This document shows positions 42,817 through 50,777 of a stretch of DNA of 64,000 nt, piece by piece. Every line of letters starts with the position of its first letter. The stretch's first letter is position 1. Source of the DNA: G965220305 sp965220305 (GTDB lineage: Bacteria > Chloroflexota > Dehalococcoidia > Lucifugimonadales > UBA3495); contig OZ244817.1 of assembly GCA_965220305.1 (NCBI GenBank), forward strand, positions 1,116,001-1,180,000, given 5' to 3'. Position numbers and translations under genes: made by a program. The notes under the pieces are model-generated. The model did not search any database, was not told the DNA's origin, and was given only the letters and a program-made list of their open reading frames with translations.

Positions 42817-44112
42817 CTAGCTCGGAAACTTGCTGAACATCATGAAGCCGCTACTGTCGGGTGTATTGCAGCCCGCAAGGGCAGTTTCGGCCCGCACCGT
42901 CACCTGCCGCGCGCCCGCTGTCCCCCGAAGCTGCTGAATGCTATCGGCGTAGAGGACGGCGCGGTTGCGCCCCGTTCCGTTATTTCCGCCACTTGAAAGG
43001 AAGGGATGCGGACCTTCGACCCTGATGTCGTCGGCATAAAAGTCGTGGGCCTCTCCCAGCTTGACACCGTGCCACTGGAAGCCTTCCAGGAATTGCTGCG
43101 TGAACGTGAGGTAGCCGTCGTACGGGTTGAATATATCAACATCCTCAGGACCCAGCCCGGAACCCTCCCACATCTTCCGCGCCAGGCTGGCGACCGCCTC
43201 CTGATGCTCCTCCAGAGTTGCCATGGTGCTCCTACCCCGGCCATTGTTCTGGGCATGGTTAAGGACGTAGACCGGCTTTTGCCTCAGGTCCTTGGCACGC
43301 TCAGCGGTGGTGAAGATGAAGGCCGCGCAGGTATTGACTGGCCGGTCACAATCGTATATCACCAGCGGTTCCTCGATCACGCGCCCGGTCAAATAGTCCT
43401 CAAGGGTGAGCTGATAGGGCTCGTGCAAAGCGTAGTACCCCCAGGGAGTCATCAGGCCGTTTCTGCGCAAGTTCAAACAGAGAGGGGCCAGCCCGTCGTG
43501 GGACTTGCCGTATTTCTTGCAGTACTGCAGGAAGATCACCAGATTGTTGAACATGGCGCCGCTCTGATAACCCCACGGAAGAGAAAAGGCGCTGTTCCCG
43601 GGGGCCTCCTGATTGATATTCTGCGGATTGTTGTGCCCGTACCGGCCTTCGAGGTTAACCATCGGGTACCATACCAGGACGGTCTCGCATAAACCGTCAC
43701 CGACCGCCTGAGCGGCCAGGCCCATCATCGGGCCGATGTAGGGTGCATCGGATTTGAGATACTTTACGTTCTTCAGCCCCAACTCCCTCTGCATCCACTC
43801 CGCTGAAGCATAGGTCAGGCCGTCTTCGGTGTCGTAGGGCGGGTCAAAATAAGGGCGAGGCGCCCAGGTCTGCTCCGCACGGGTCTCCGGGCTGGTGATA
43901 AGCCCATCAATGTCGTCCAGCGACAGGCCTGCGTCGGCAATTGCCTTCAGGCAGGCCTCCTTGCTCAAGCCGCCGCAGCTCCTGTCCAGGGCCACACCGT
44001 CCCAGCGCCGGTCCATATGGGACTGACCCCAACCTACAACGGCGACCTTGCCTCGGTGCTCCCAGATTCCCATACCTTCCCGATTTCTCATCCAACTCGT
44101 GTCACTAACCAT
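42817..44112 (-). CDS. Thiolase-family protein (SCP-x/lipid-transfer type)
   Basis: The start is ATG 44112 after AAGGGAGCTGAG. The 431-residue protein has VAVVGWGQSHMDRRWDG, SCGGLSKEACLKAIADAGLS and LDDIDGLITSPETRAE at the start, and GSGLGPEDVDIFNPYDGYLT and GPHPFLSSGGNNGTGRNRAV near the end, typical of non-decarboxylating thiolase-like proteins paired with an OB-fold DUF35 partner. The usual nucleophilic Cys region is not obvious, as is common in this subgroup, so the chemistry (retro-aldol or thiolytic cleavage of acyl-CoA) is uncertain. The partner gene lies 56 bases upstream on the same strand. Confidence 0.82.
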   Translation of the reverse strand: MVSDTSWMRNREGMGIWEHRGKVAVVGWGQSHMDRRWDGVALDRSCGGLSKEACLKAIADAGLSLDDIDGLITSPETRAEQTWAPRPYFDPPYDTEDGLTYASAEWMQRELGLKNVKYLKSDAPYIGPMMGLAAQAVGDGLCETVLVWYPMVNLEGRYGHNNPQNINQEAPGNSAFSLPWGYQSGAMFNNLVIFLQYCKKYGKSHDGLAPLCLNLRRNGLMTPWGYYALHEPYQLTLEDYLTGRVIEEPLVIYDCDRPVNTCAAFIFTTAERAKDLRQKPVYVLNHAQNNGRGRSTMATLEEHQEAVASLARKMWEGSGLGPEDVDIFNPYDGYLTFTQQFLEGFQWHGVKLGEAHDFYADDIRVEGPHPFLSSGGNNGTGRNRAVLYADSIQQLRGTAGARQVTVRAETALAGCNTPDSSGFMMFSKFPS

Positions 44113-44168
44113 CTCAGCTCCCTTATGCTCTCTGCGCTATTGACCGTGTCCGTAGGACCCAAGTGGGC

Positions 44169-44597
44169 TTAGGTGAGCACCCGCCACTCGTGGACCAACT
44201 GGCCGGTACTCGTTTGTTCAAATATCAGTTCCACCGGGGCTCCAACGGGGACCTCGCCCGGCGGGGTACCCGGAAGGTTGGACAAGAAGTTGATGCCCGG
44301 GTCCTCGTCCAGGGTTATCACCGCAAAGTTGATGGGCTGCGCCGACCGAAACCCCCTGATGCGGGAGTCGCGTATCACCATGTACACGTCAATGTGTCCC
44401 TTGCCTTCCACCTCTTTCCACTCCAGATTGTCGGCAGAGCCACATTTGTTGCACCGCTGGGTGGGCGGATAATGCAGCCTCTCGCAGGCGGTGCAGTTCT
44501 GCAAGACCAACCGCCGCTCGTTACAGGCGTCCCAGAAGGGCTTGGTCAGATCATTGGGAACCGGGGCAGGTCTCTCTAGGCCTGGAATCGTTGACAT
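44169..44597 (-). CDS. DUF35 OB-fold protein with rubredoxin-like zinc ribbon
   Basis: The start is ATG 44597 with AGGAGGGGAGAACC before it. The 142 residues begin with a helical segment (PNDLTKPFWDACNERRLVLQ), then the four-Cys ribbon NCTACERLHYPPTQRCNKCG, then the OB fold (VEGKGHIDVYMVIRDSRIRG, FAVITLDEDPGINFLSNL). These proteins bind acyl-CoA or channel it to a thiolase partner, here the adjacent gene. Same-strand spacing of 56 bases suggests one operon. One copy of the structured repeat lies about 130 bases upstream. Confidence 0.88.
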   Translation of the reverse strand: MSTIPGLERPAPVPNDLTKPFWDACNERRLVLQNCTACERLHYPPTQRCNKCGSADNLEWKEVEGKGHIDVYMVIRDSRIRGFRSAQPINFAVITLDEDPGINFLSNLPGTPPGEVPVGAPVELIFEQTSTGQLVHEWRVLT

Positions 44598-44727
44598 GGT
44601 TCTCCCCTCCTGTGGCATCTTGCCCACCGCGCGTTGCCGTTACCGACACAATCTAGCACGGATTATATGTTGAGCACTTTCGCTGGTCAAAGATGTTTGT
44701 CGCCCGTAGTTAAGTTCCCCTGTGTCC

Positions 44728-44823
44728 GGCGGCCTCTTTAGGCGGCCCGCAGGCCAAGACCCCGCCGAGCGGGAAGGGGCCGCTTCCGCAAGTTTCCTTG
44801 CGGCCCCGTGAGCAATGGCAAGA
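44728..44823. repeat. Structured repeat element, copy A
   Basis: The first 43 bases (44728-44770) are identical to 45240-45282 and contain GGCC-CGCA-GGCC and GCCT-CTTT-AGGC mini-hairpins. They are followed by a stem whose outer strands (GGGGCCG, CGGCCCC) differ in sequence from copy B but still pair. The loop side CAAGT-TT-CCTTGCGG and the trailing ATGGCA-AG are shared. It lies between the HAD gene stop and the DUF35 operon on the - strand. Confidence 0.6.
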
Positions 44824-44831
44824 AAGCGCGT

Positions 44832-45191
44832 CTAATCCTGGTCCGTCCTCCCGTTAATCCACGGCTCGGTATTTCCGGCATCCATCGAGACAAAATGGAA
44901 CCCCGCTGTCAGGGCAAATTGGCGATCCAACTCCGTATCGCCAATATGGTAGTACTCCTCAGCCGAAAAGCGAGACTTCACGTCCAAGAGACCCTGCTTC
45001 GTTGAGACAAAACTCACCTCGATGCTGTATCTGTCCCAAATGGCCTGCTGTACCGGAAGCGGACGGTCGGAAGAGCTACCGATAATGCACCCATGAGCCT
45101 GGGCCTTCCTGACCATGCTCATCGTAATAGGCCCAGGTGGGTCTCCTGCTTCTAGCGTTCCATCTATATCGAAACTGACCAGTACTGCCAA
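44832..45191 (-). CDS. Small HAD-superfamily hydrolase
   Basis: I use a TTG start at 45191, preceded by GGGAGGTCATAC; frames further upstream run through the repeat element. The 119 residues have HAD motif I (LVSFDIDGTLE), motif II (IIGSSSDRPL, Ser), a Lys in STKQGLLDVKS for motif III and HIGDTELDRQFA for motif IV. It lacks a large cap domain, so it belongs to the small C0-like HAD proteins and may act on a macromolecule or phosphopeptide. It is flanked on both sides by copies of a structured repeat. Confidence 0.7.
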   Translation of the reverse strand: MAVLVSFDIDGTLEAGDPPGPITMSMVRKAQAHGCIIGSSSDRPLPVQQAIWDRYSIEVSFVSTKQGLLDVKSRFSAEEYYHIGDTELDRQFALTAGFHFVSMDAGNTEPWINGRTDQD

Positions 45192-45239
45192 GTATGACCT
45201 CCCTTCGCAAATCGGATTCAGATGAGATTGCCCAGGATA

Positions 45240-45332
45240 GGCGGCCTCTTTAGGCGGCCCGCAGGCCAAGACCCCGCCGAGCCGCCGCCCATTGAGACAA
45301 GTAACCTTGCGGGCGGCGGAGATGGCATAAGA
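45240..45332. repeat. Structured repeat element, copy B
   Basis: It shares its 43-base core with copy A (44728-44770). The following outer stem is CGCCGCCC/GGGCGGCG, in place of GGGGCCG/CGGCCCC in copy A, a compensatory change of almost every base pair. The loop side is CAAGT-AA-CCTTGCGG and the end is ATGGCATAAG. It lies 49 bases upstream of the HAD start codon on the - strand. Confidence 0.6.
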
Positions 45333-45361
45333 GCGGCTTGACCCATGTTGGGCGTACTCGC

Positions 45362-47836
45362 CTACGGCTCCCCACCCACCGAGGGGTCCGCCCACTGGAC
45401 GATTCCCCGCGTTCCCAAGTCCTCGATCTCCTGGTCGTCGTACCCGATTTCCCGAAGAAGGGGCTTGGTGTGCTGGCCGATTTGGATGGAGGTCCGGTAG
45501 AGTCCCGGAGTCAGGGACAATTCGACCAACCCGCCGTAACGGAGGTACTTTCCGACATATGGGTGCTCCACCTCAACGCTCAGGGCATTCGCCTTGGCGT
45601 GGGGATGGTCCGCATAAAAATCTCCTTCCAGAGCTTCGTCGGCCCGGACACAGCCGATGTCCGCCTTGGTTAGCAACTCTTCCCATTCGGCAGCGGTACG
45701 CCCGGCGAAGATTGCCGAGATCTCGGCAATCAAGGCTTCGTCGTTGGCCTGTCGCGCCTCTGGATTATAGAAGCGAGGATCGGCCAGGAGCTCTTCCCGT
45801 TGCACCGTGCGGCAGAATGTTTCCCACTCGTCCTGGAACAGACAACCCAGGAACACCCAACCCTGGGCGGCGCGGTAGAGACGGTACAGGGCATGAAGGC
45901 CATGAACCTCTTCGTCGGGCATGGCAATGGGAGGGCGGTTTGTGTGGTCGAAATACTCATCGGCATTAGTCCAGGCATTGGCGTTGAGCATGGTGACGTG
46001 GACGGGCTGGCCTTTACCGGTGAGGTCCCGCGCCCGAAGGCCCAGGATGATGGCAGTGGCCACCGCCGGAGAGGTGTTTTGGTCCGGTCCCCAGTTGGAT
46101 TTCATGAGCCAGCGGGTCGCCTCAACGGTCGCCTCAATATCCATGACCTGTTCCGAAGGCGGGGGCATACCCCGGCCCATCTGCCGCATGGCGCCGCCCA
46201 TGATAGCGCCGGGAATGGGATGGGCGCCCGGCCTACGCGCATGTTCCCCGTTTTCGCCGTAGGTCCCCATCCAGACATGGACCATGCGAGGATTGATCTT
46301 CCGGCAGGTCTCCCAATCGACCTGGAGACGCTCCGGAACGCCCAGGCGAAAGTTGTGCGCGAGAACATCGGCCTTGGCGATGAGCTTATGAATGATCTCC
46401 TTGCCCGCAGGGGTCTGAAGGTCAATCTGAATGCCTTCCTTGCCAGCGTAGGTCCGTGCATCGGCCATTGCCTGTGCGGTGGAACGCCGCCCCTCATCCA
46501 ATCGTCTATCGGTGGCGTCGACCTTAATCACCCGCGCCCCAAGGTCGGCCAAAAGGGAGGCGCCGTAGGGCCCGGCCTGAATTGTCGCCAGGTCCAGGAT
46601 GGTGACCCCTGACAGGGGGTGGGCCGCCACATCGGCGCCATTCGCCTCAGGCAAGCCACCGCTTACGGCCACGGATTGCTGCTGCAGGCGTCCCAGCACT
46701 TCGGCGTTGTGCTGTCCCACATCGGGGGCTGGTCCGCTTGGCGCTCCCGGGGTGTCCTTGAAATCCACCAGGGGGGCCAGGGTGCGCATAGGGCCCACGC
46801 GAGGATCATTGATCGTTACCACTGTACCGTTGGAGACCACCGCAGGATGGTCCATGGCCTGGACGCTGTTACGATAGGGCTCAGCGGCAATGTTGCCGTC
46901 CTGGAGATAAATCTCCATCCATTCGTCGGCGGTCTTCTCCAACTGCTTGTTCAGTATCTCCCGGCGCAGGAGCTCGCGGCTCTCCAAGTCAATGGCGGGA
47001 ACTTTCTCGAACCGCTCATCTTCGAGCAAGCGCCCCAGGCCAATGGCCTTGAGATGCCCCTGGATGTGCGGGACCCTCTGATTGGCGTGTTGGAGCCATG
47101 TGCCGTCCTTGGTCCGCACGGGAACGTATCCCACGGAGGAGAGGCCTCGGGCGCCGCCGGGTCTCCCGGGAAACCGCTCCGGGTCCCTGCGCCGGAGCTG
47201 CATATTCACCAGTCCACCATCACCGACATTGTTGTCGTGGGGAGAAGCCAGGGCCTGGACGATGCTGGTCTGGACCCATTGCCCACGTCCGCATTGGTCC
47301 CGGACGCGGAGGGCGCCAATGATTCCGCGCACCGCAGCCTGGCTGGCGTGCCAGCTACCGGTGTTCACCGCCGAATACACTGGGCCTTCCCGATTAGGCT
47401 GTCCCTGCAAGTTGAGCATCCGGCCTGCTTTGGCCGCAACGACACCCTCGTACCCTTTTACCCGTCGCAGCGGGCCCTTTTGCCCAAAGCCCGTGATGGA
47501 GCAGTAGACTAGCCGTGGGTAAAGTTGCAACAGGGTGTCATACGCCAACCCCCAGTCGGCCATGTCTCCGGGACGGAAGGACTCTACCAGAACATCAGCC
47601 TCGCCGGCTAGCTGGAGGGCTTGCTGGCGGCCTTCTGTAGTGCTGAGATCCAGCACAATGCCTTTCTTTCCGCGGTTCCATGAAATCCAGGCGGGCTGAA
47701 AGCGGAAAGGATCTCCGCCGGAAGGTTCAACCTTGATCACCTCGGCCCCGTAGTCGGCCATTACCAAGGTGCAGATGGCCCCTGGCATCCCCAATGAGAA
47801 ATCCAGGACGGTTAGGCCTGTACATGGTCCTGCCAC
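45362..47836 (-). CDS. Double CaiB/BaiF family CoA-transferase (class III), fused
   Basis: The GTG at 47836 follows GGAGGTGAACC. The 824-residue protein contains two complete class III CoA-transferase domains. The first starts LTVLDFSLGMPGAICTLVMA (about residue 8) with DYGAEVIKVEPSGGDPFR and LDLSTTEGRQQALQLAGEAD. The second starts near residue 420 (LSGVTILDLATIQAGPYGAS, LGARVIKVDATDRR, ADVLAHNFRLGVPERLQVDW). The catalytic Asp usually found after the second conserved block is replaced or unclear in the first half, so one half may be structural. These enzymes move CoA between carboxylic acids. A dimer is usually formed from two single chains, so the fusion may be a pre-made dimer. Confidence 0.88.
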   Translation of the reverse strand: MAGPCTGLTVLDFSLGMPGAICTLVMADYGAEVIKVEPSGGDPFRFQPAWISWNRGKKGIVLDLSTTEGRQQALQLAGEADVLVESFRPGDMADWGLAYDTLLQLYPRLVYCSITGFGQKGPLRRVKGYEGVVAAKAGRMLNLQGQPNREGPVYSAVNTGSWHASQAAVRGIIGALRVRDQCGRGQWVQTSIVQALASPHDNNVGDGGLVNMQLRRRDPERFPGRPGGARGLSSVGYVPVRTKDGTWLQHANQRVPHIQGHLKAIGLGRLLEDERFEKVPAIDLESRELLRREILNKQLEKTADEWMEIYLQDGNIAAEPYRNSVQAMDHPAVVSNGTVVTINDPRVGPMRTLAPLVDFKDTPGAPSGPAPDVGQHNAEVLGRLQQQSVAVSGGLPEANGADVAAHPLSGVTILDLATIQAGPYGASLLADLGARVIKVDATDRRLDEGRRSTAQAMADARTYAGKEGIQIDLQTPAGKEIIHKLIAKADVLAHNFRLGVPERLQVDWETCRKINPRMVHVWMGTYGENGEHARRPGAHPIPGAIMGGAMRQMGRGMPPPSEQVMDIEATVEATRWLMKSNWGPDQNTSPAVATAIILGLRARDLTGKGQPVHVTMLNANAWTNADEYFDHTNRPPIAMPDEEVHGLHALYRLYRAAQGWVFLGCLFQDEWETFCRTVQREELLADPRFYNPEARQANDEALIAEISAIFAGRTAAEWEELLTKADIGCVRADEALEGDFYADHPHAKANALSVEVEHPYVGKYLRYGGLVELSLTPGLYRTSIQIGQHTKPLLREIGYDDQEIEDLGTRGIVQWADPSVGGEP

Positions 47837-48202
47837 GGTTCACCTCCCCCTTCAGTTGTATGGGCTCCCGTTTGGCCGAGCATCTGGCATATCCCTTCGG
47901 CACACAACTGTTTTTCCAGCAAGTTTGCCGGACATACTTGGCTCGGGATTACCCAGTTCGCAGCCCATGCTAGCTGGCGAGAATGAGTATGCAGCCTACT
48001 AAAGATGCGCGTCAACCTCATTCATACCGGACGGCCTCCTCGAACCCTTTGAGTCAAAGTGTTAGCTGGGAATAGCCGCCATGACTCTGGCACACCGCAA
48101 CTAGCTCACCATCGGCGAAGGCGGGGCTTCCAAAACCACGCCCCACCGGAGACTCAACCTGTAAGGTCAAGGGGCTTAAGGACCGTCTCAGCCCCCAGAG
48201 CA
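47837..48202. other. Intergenic stretch without a visible gene
   Basis: These 366 bases lie between the CBS gene stop and the CoA-transferase start, both on the - strand. No frame has coding character and no clear hairpin terminator or promoter could be placed. The end nearest 47836 holds the CoA-transferase ribosome binding site. Confidence 0.35.
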
Positions 48203-48604
48203 TCACCCCCCCACGTTACCCAAGACCAGGTCCCGCAAGGTTACCATGCCCAGAGGATTGCGCTGGTCGTCCACAACCACGGCCCGCGAGACTCCAAAAC
48301 GCACCAGCAAGCGCACCCCATACCGGGCCTGCATATCCGACGGCAGCGTCAACACCGGCTTGGACATTATCTCGTAGACGTTGACCCGCTCCGGCGCCCG
48401 GTTTCTGGCAATTACTTCCCTGGCAATATCGGAGACCACCACCAGCCCCAACTCGTCGCTTTCGTCGCGCCGGTTCACGACCAACGAGCTTACCTGGTGC
48501 CGCTTCATCAGCGCCATGGCATCGGCCACCGTCGCCAGACCCTCAATGCTGTGAAGTTCCGAAACCATCACGTCGCCCACCCGCAAAGGGCCCCTCTGGG
48601 TCAT
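48203..48604 (-). CDS. CBS-pair domain protein
   Basis: The 133 residues form one Bateman module: first CBS MVSELHSIEGLATVADAMAL ... HQVSSLVVNRRDESDELGLV, second CBS VNVYEIMSKPVLTLPSDMQA ... FGVSRAVVVDDQRNPLGMVT. Such modules bind adenine nucleotides or SAM and regulate transporters and enzymes. Its ATG overlaps the stop of the PII-like gene (48601-48604), so it is co-translated with that gene. Context makes it a candidate regulator of the DUF1538 pair. No other domain is fused. Confidence 0.88.
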   Translation of the reverse strand: MTQRGPLRVGDVMVSELHSIEGLATVADAMALMKRHQVSSLVVNRRDESDELGLVVVSDIAREVIARNRAPERVNVYEIMSKPVLTLPSDMQARYGVRLLVRFGVSRAVVVDDQRNPLGMVTLRDLVLGNVGG

Positions 48605-48951
48605 ATCTCGTATTCCAATTCTTCCAGGATTGTGGGTAGCTGGGTGGTGAGACCGACGGCGTCCTCAATGTCTAGCTGAAAGGCAATGCCCGCACCGTGT
48701 TCCTCGTCCAGGCGTCCGGCGTCCCGGATGCGTTCCAGGATGTCCCGGGCCCGGGTCTCCACCACCAGGAAAAGCACCAGGTCCCGTTTGGCCGCTAGGT
48801 CGAGGCCCAGGAAGGTCTTTTCCGGCCTCAAGCCCTCGCCGCGCACACTGGTGATGGTGGTAGCGCCGGTGGCGCCGCCAGCCCGTGCGGCGTCAATCAC
48901 GATGTTCGTCTTTTCGTCGCTGACCAGGGCGGCAATCAGCTTCAGTCTCAT
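48601..48951 (-). CDS. PII-like nitrogen-regulatory family protein
   Basis: The 116-residue protein has the ferredoxin-like pattern of PII trimers: KLIAALVSDEKTNIVIDAAR, then a T-loop region (GATGATTITSVRGEGLRPEK) and DLVLFLVVETRARDILERIR with a C-terminal AFQLDIEDAVGL strand. The classical uridylylated Tyr of GlnB is not present, as in the transporter-linked PII-like groups. It starts 3 bases after the second DUF1538 stop and overlaps the CBS gene. The neighbourhood suggests that it senses a nucleotide or ion and controls the antiporter-like pair. Confidence 0.85.
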   Translation of the reverse strand: MRLKLIAALVSDEKTNIVIDAARAGGATGATTITSVRGEGLRPEKTFLGLDLAAKRDLVLFLVVETRARDILERIRDAGRLDEEHGAGIAFQLDIEDAVGLTTQLPTILEELEYEI

Positions 48952-48954
48952 GGT

Positions 48955-49746
48955 TCAGGCCTCCTCGGGATGATGATCGGCGTTCCTCCGCCGATTCAGC
49001 CATGACGCAGCTATAGCGTAGCCCAACACCGACATTATCGGAAATACGCTGGCAAAAGCAATCAGCCCAAATCCGTCAATCAACGGGCTTCGTCCAGGAA
49101 CGCTGGCGGCCAGGCCCAGGCCCAGCGCCGCAACCACGGGCACGGTGACCGTCGACGTAGTGACGCCTCCGCTGTCGTAGGCCAACGGGATGATGCTCCG
49201 GTTGGCCCGAAAAGTCTGCACTATCACGATAATATATGCGGCGATAATGTACCAGGGCAGAGGCGTGCCGGTGACGATGCGGACACACCCCAGGGACACC
49301 CCGACGGAGACGCCCACCGCCACAGCGATCCTCAACCCCCAGGCCCGGACTGCGCCTCCCGAGACTTCCTCGGCCTTGAGGGCCACGGCGATTAGGGAAG
49401 GTTCGGCCACCGTAGTGGCAAAGCCGATGGCTGCGGCAAAGGCGTACACCATCATGTAGTCGGTCCAGTCAACTCCGTCGGCCAGGCTCCCTGTTCCAAC
49501 CGTTCCGGCAGCAGTGAGCTGGCGGGCCATGGTCTCGCCAATGGGGAAAAGGGCCTCCTCCAGACCAATCAGGAATAGGGTTAGGCCCAACAGCACGAAG
49601 ACGGCCCCGATGACGATTCGGCCTAGGTGGGGCGGCCTGCGCCGGAGCACGGCAACCTGGAACAATACCAGGATGGCGACTATGGGCGCCACATCGAGGG
49701 CGGTCGAAAGCGCCGTGGCAATGAAAACGTAGAGGAATTCAAACAT
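48955..49746 (-). CDS. DUF1538 integral membrane protein, second of a pair
   Basis: The 263 residues have about seven hydrophobic segments. Family marks are FLIGLEEALFPIGETMARQL, YAFAAAIGFATTVAEPSLIA, AYDSGGVTTSTVTVPVVAAL and DGFGLIAFASVFPIMSVLGY. Paired DUF1538 proteins (UmpAB) have been described as a two-component Na+(Li+,K+)/H+ antiporter in a Halomonas, so a cation/proton antiport role is likely by family. Its ATG overlaps the previous gene's TAA (TAATG), showing coupling with its partner. Acidic and Ser/Gly/Thr residues in the YDSGGVTTS loop are probable ion-path residues (inference). Confidence 0.88.
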   Translation of the reverse strand: MFEFLYVFIATALSTALDVAPIVAILVLFQVAVLRRRPPHLGRIVIGAVFVLLGLTLFLIGLEEALFPIGETMARQLTAAGTVGTGSLADGVDWTDYMMVYAFAAAIGFATTVAEPSLIAVALKAEEVSGGAVRAWGLRIAVAVGVSVGVSLGCVRIVTGTPLPWYIIAAYIIVIVQTFRANRSIIPLAYDSGGVTTSTVTVPVVAALGLGLAASVPGRSPLIDGFGLIAFASVFPIMSVLGYAIAASWLNRRRNADHHPEEA

Positions 49747-50480
49747 TAGGGCAACATACCGTAGGCCATGACGCAGATCATGGGGCTCAGACTGGCAAAG
49801 GCAATCAACCCGAAACCGTCAACCATCGGGTTGCGACCTCGGATAGACGTGGCCAACCCGACGCCCAGGGCGGTGACCAAGGGCACCGTAATGGTGCTGG
49901 TGGTAACGCCCCCGGAGTCGTAGGCGACACCGATAATCTCGTCGGGAGCGAAGACGGTCAGGGCGGTCACCAGAACATATCCTCCAATTATCAGGCGATG
50001 AATGGGCCAACCCTTCAGGATGCGCAAAACTCCCAGAACGATGGCCGCCCCCACCGACACCGCCACCACCATGCGCAACTCAAAGGCGTAGGACGCGCGT
50101 GAGGCATCATCGTCGACGATGGCCCCGGCTTCCGCCGCAACCTCGGCGGCTTCGTCAGCGATGGCAATCAGGGCCGGCTCGGCCACGGTAGTCCCGAAGC
50201 CCAGGCAAAAGGAGAAAGCCAGCAGCGCGGTGAGGCTTCCCTTGCGCGCGAACCCCTGAGCCAAGGCCTCGCCCAGGGGAAAGAGGCCGCTTTCCAGACC
50301 TTGAATGAACAGAGTAAGCCCCACGACCACGCACACCAGGCCGACGACGACGTTACCGAGATTTGGAAAAGGTTGTTGCAACACCACTATCTGGAAGAAC
50401 GCGATGACGGCGATGATGGGCGCCAGGTCCCGCACCGCGTCAAAGGTGCGCCGTAGCATCCCGACCATGAACCGGGTCAC
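49746..50480 (-). CDS. DUF1538 integral membrane protein, first of a pair
   Basis: The 244-residue partner has FIQGLESGLFPLGEALAQGF, LAFSFCLGFGTTVAEPALIA, AYDSGGVTTSTITVPLVTAL and DGFGLIAFASLSPMICVMAY, matching its neighbour throughout. It is the first gene of the four-gene run DUF1538-DUF1538-PII-CBS. The start is ATG 50480 with AGGAGG upstream (GGAGGAATGCGTG just before the codon). The order of a heteromeric membrane pair then two soluble ligand-sensing proteins suggests a regulated cation antiporter. Confidence 0.88.
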   Translation of the reverse strand: MTRFMVGMLRRTFDAVRDLAPIIAVIAFFQIVVLQQPFPNLGNVVVGLVCVVVGLTLFIQGLESGLFPLGEALAQGFARKGSLTALLAFSFCLGFGTTVAEPALIAIADEAAEVAAEAGAIVDDDASRASYAFELRMVVAVSVGAAIVLGVLRILKGWPIHRLIIGGYVLVTALTVFAPDEIIGVAYDSGGVTTSTITVPLVTALGVGLATSIRGRNPMVDGFGLIAFASLSPMICVMAYGMLP

Positions 50481-50777
50481 GCATTCCTCCTAATTCTGGC
50501 ATCAGGGGTGACAACCACAGGGACTATAAGGGGCCTTCTGGGAACGGTCAAGGAGCTTCCGAGGCCGTAGCGCAGGGCCGTCGCACGGGGAGGCCGACTC
50601 TATTTCAGGAGTTTACCGGCTACCGGCCACAGCCTTCTTGGATATGGACCGGCCCATTTGTCCAGGAGATTCCCAGAACCAACCTTCCAGCAACCTCGCG
50701 CCGGAGGAGCATTCGCTATTTCAAAGCGGCTGTTTTCGTTCACGGCAGGGGCAAACTTTGGAAGGCATACGGCGACG
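50481..50777. other. Intergenic stretch between the antiporter operon and the MFS gene
   Basis: I see no gene in these 297 bases. The operon promoter should lie here, reading leftward, but I could not identify a clear -35/-10 pair. Short frames here lack ribosome binding sites. Confidence 0.35.

Noticed and set aside
44728..45332. Integron attC sites or a CRISPR array in the repeat pair near the HAD gene
   Set aside because: There are only two copies, there is no integrase core-site pair, the spacing is gene-sized and the repeats are too long and too different in their stems.
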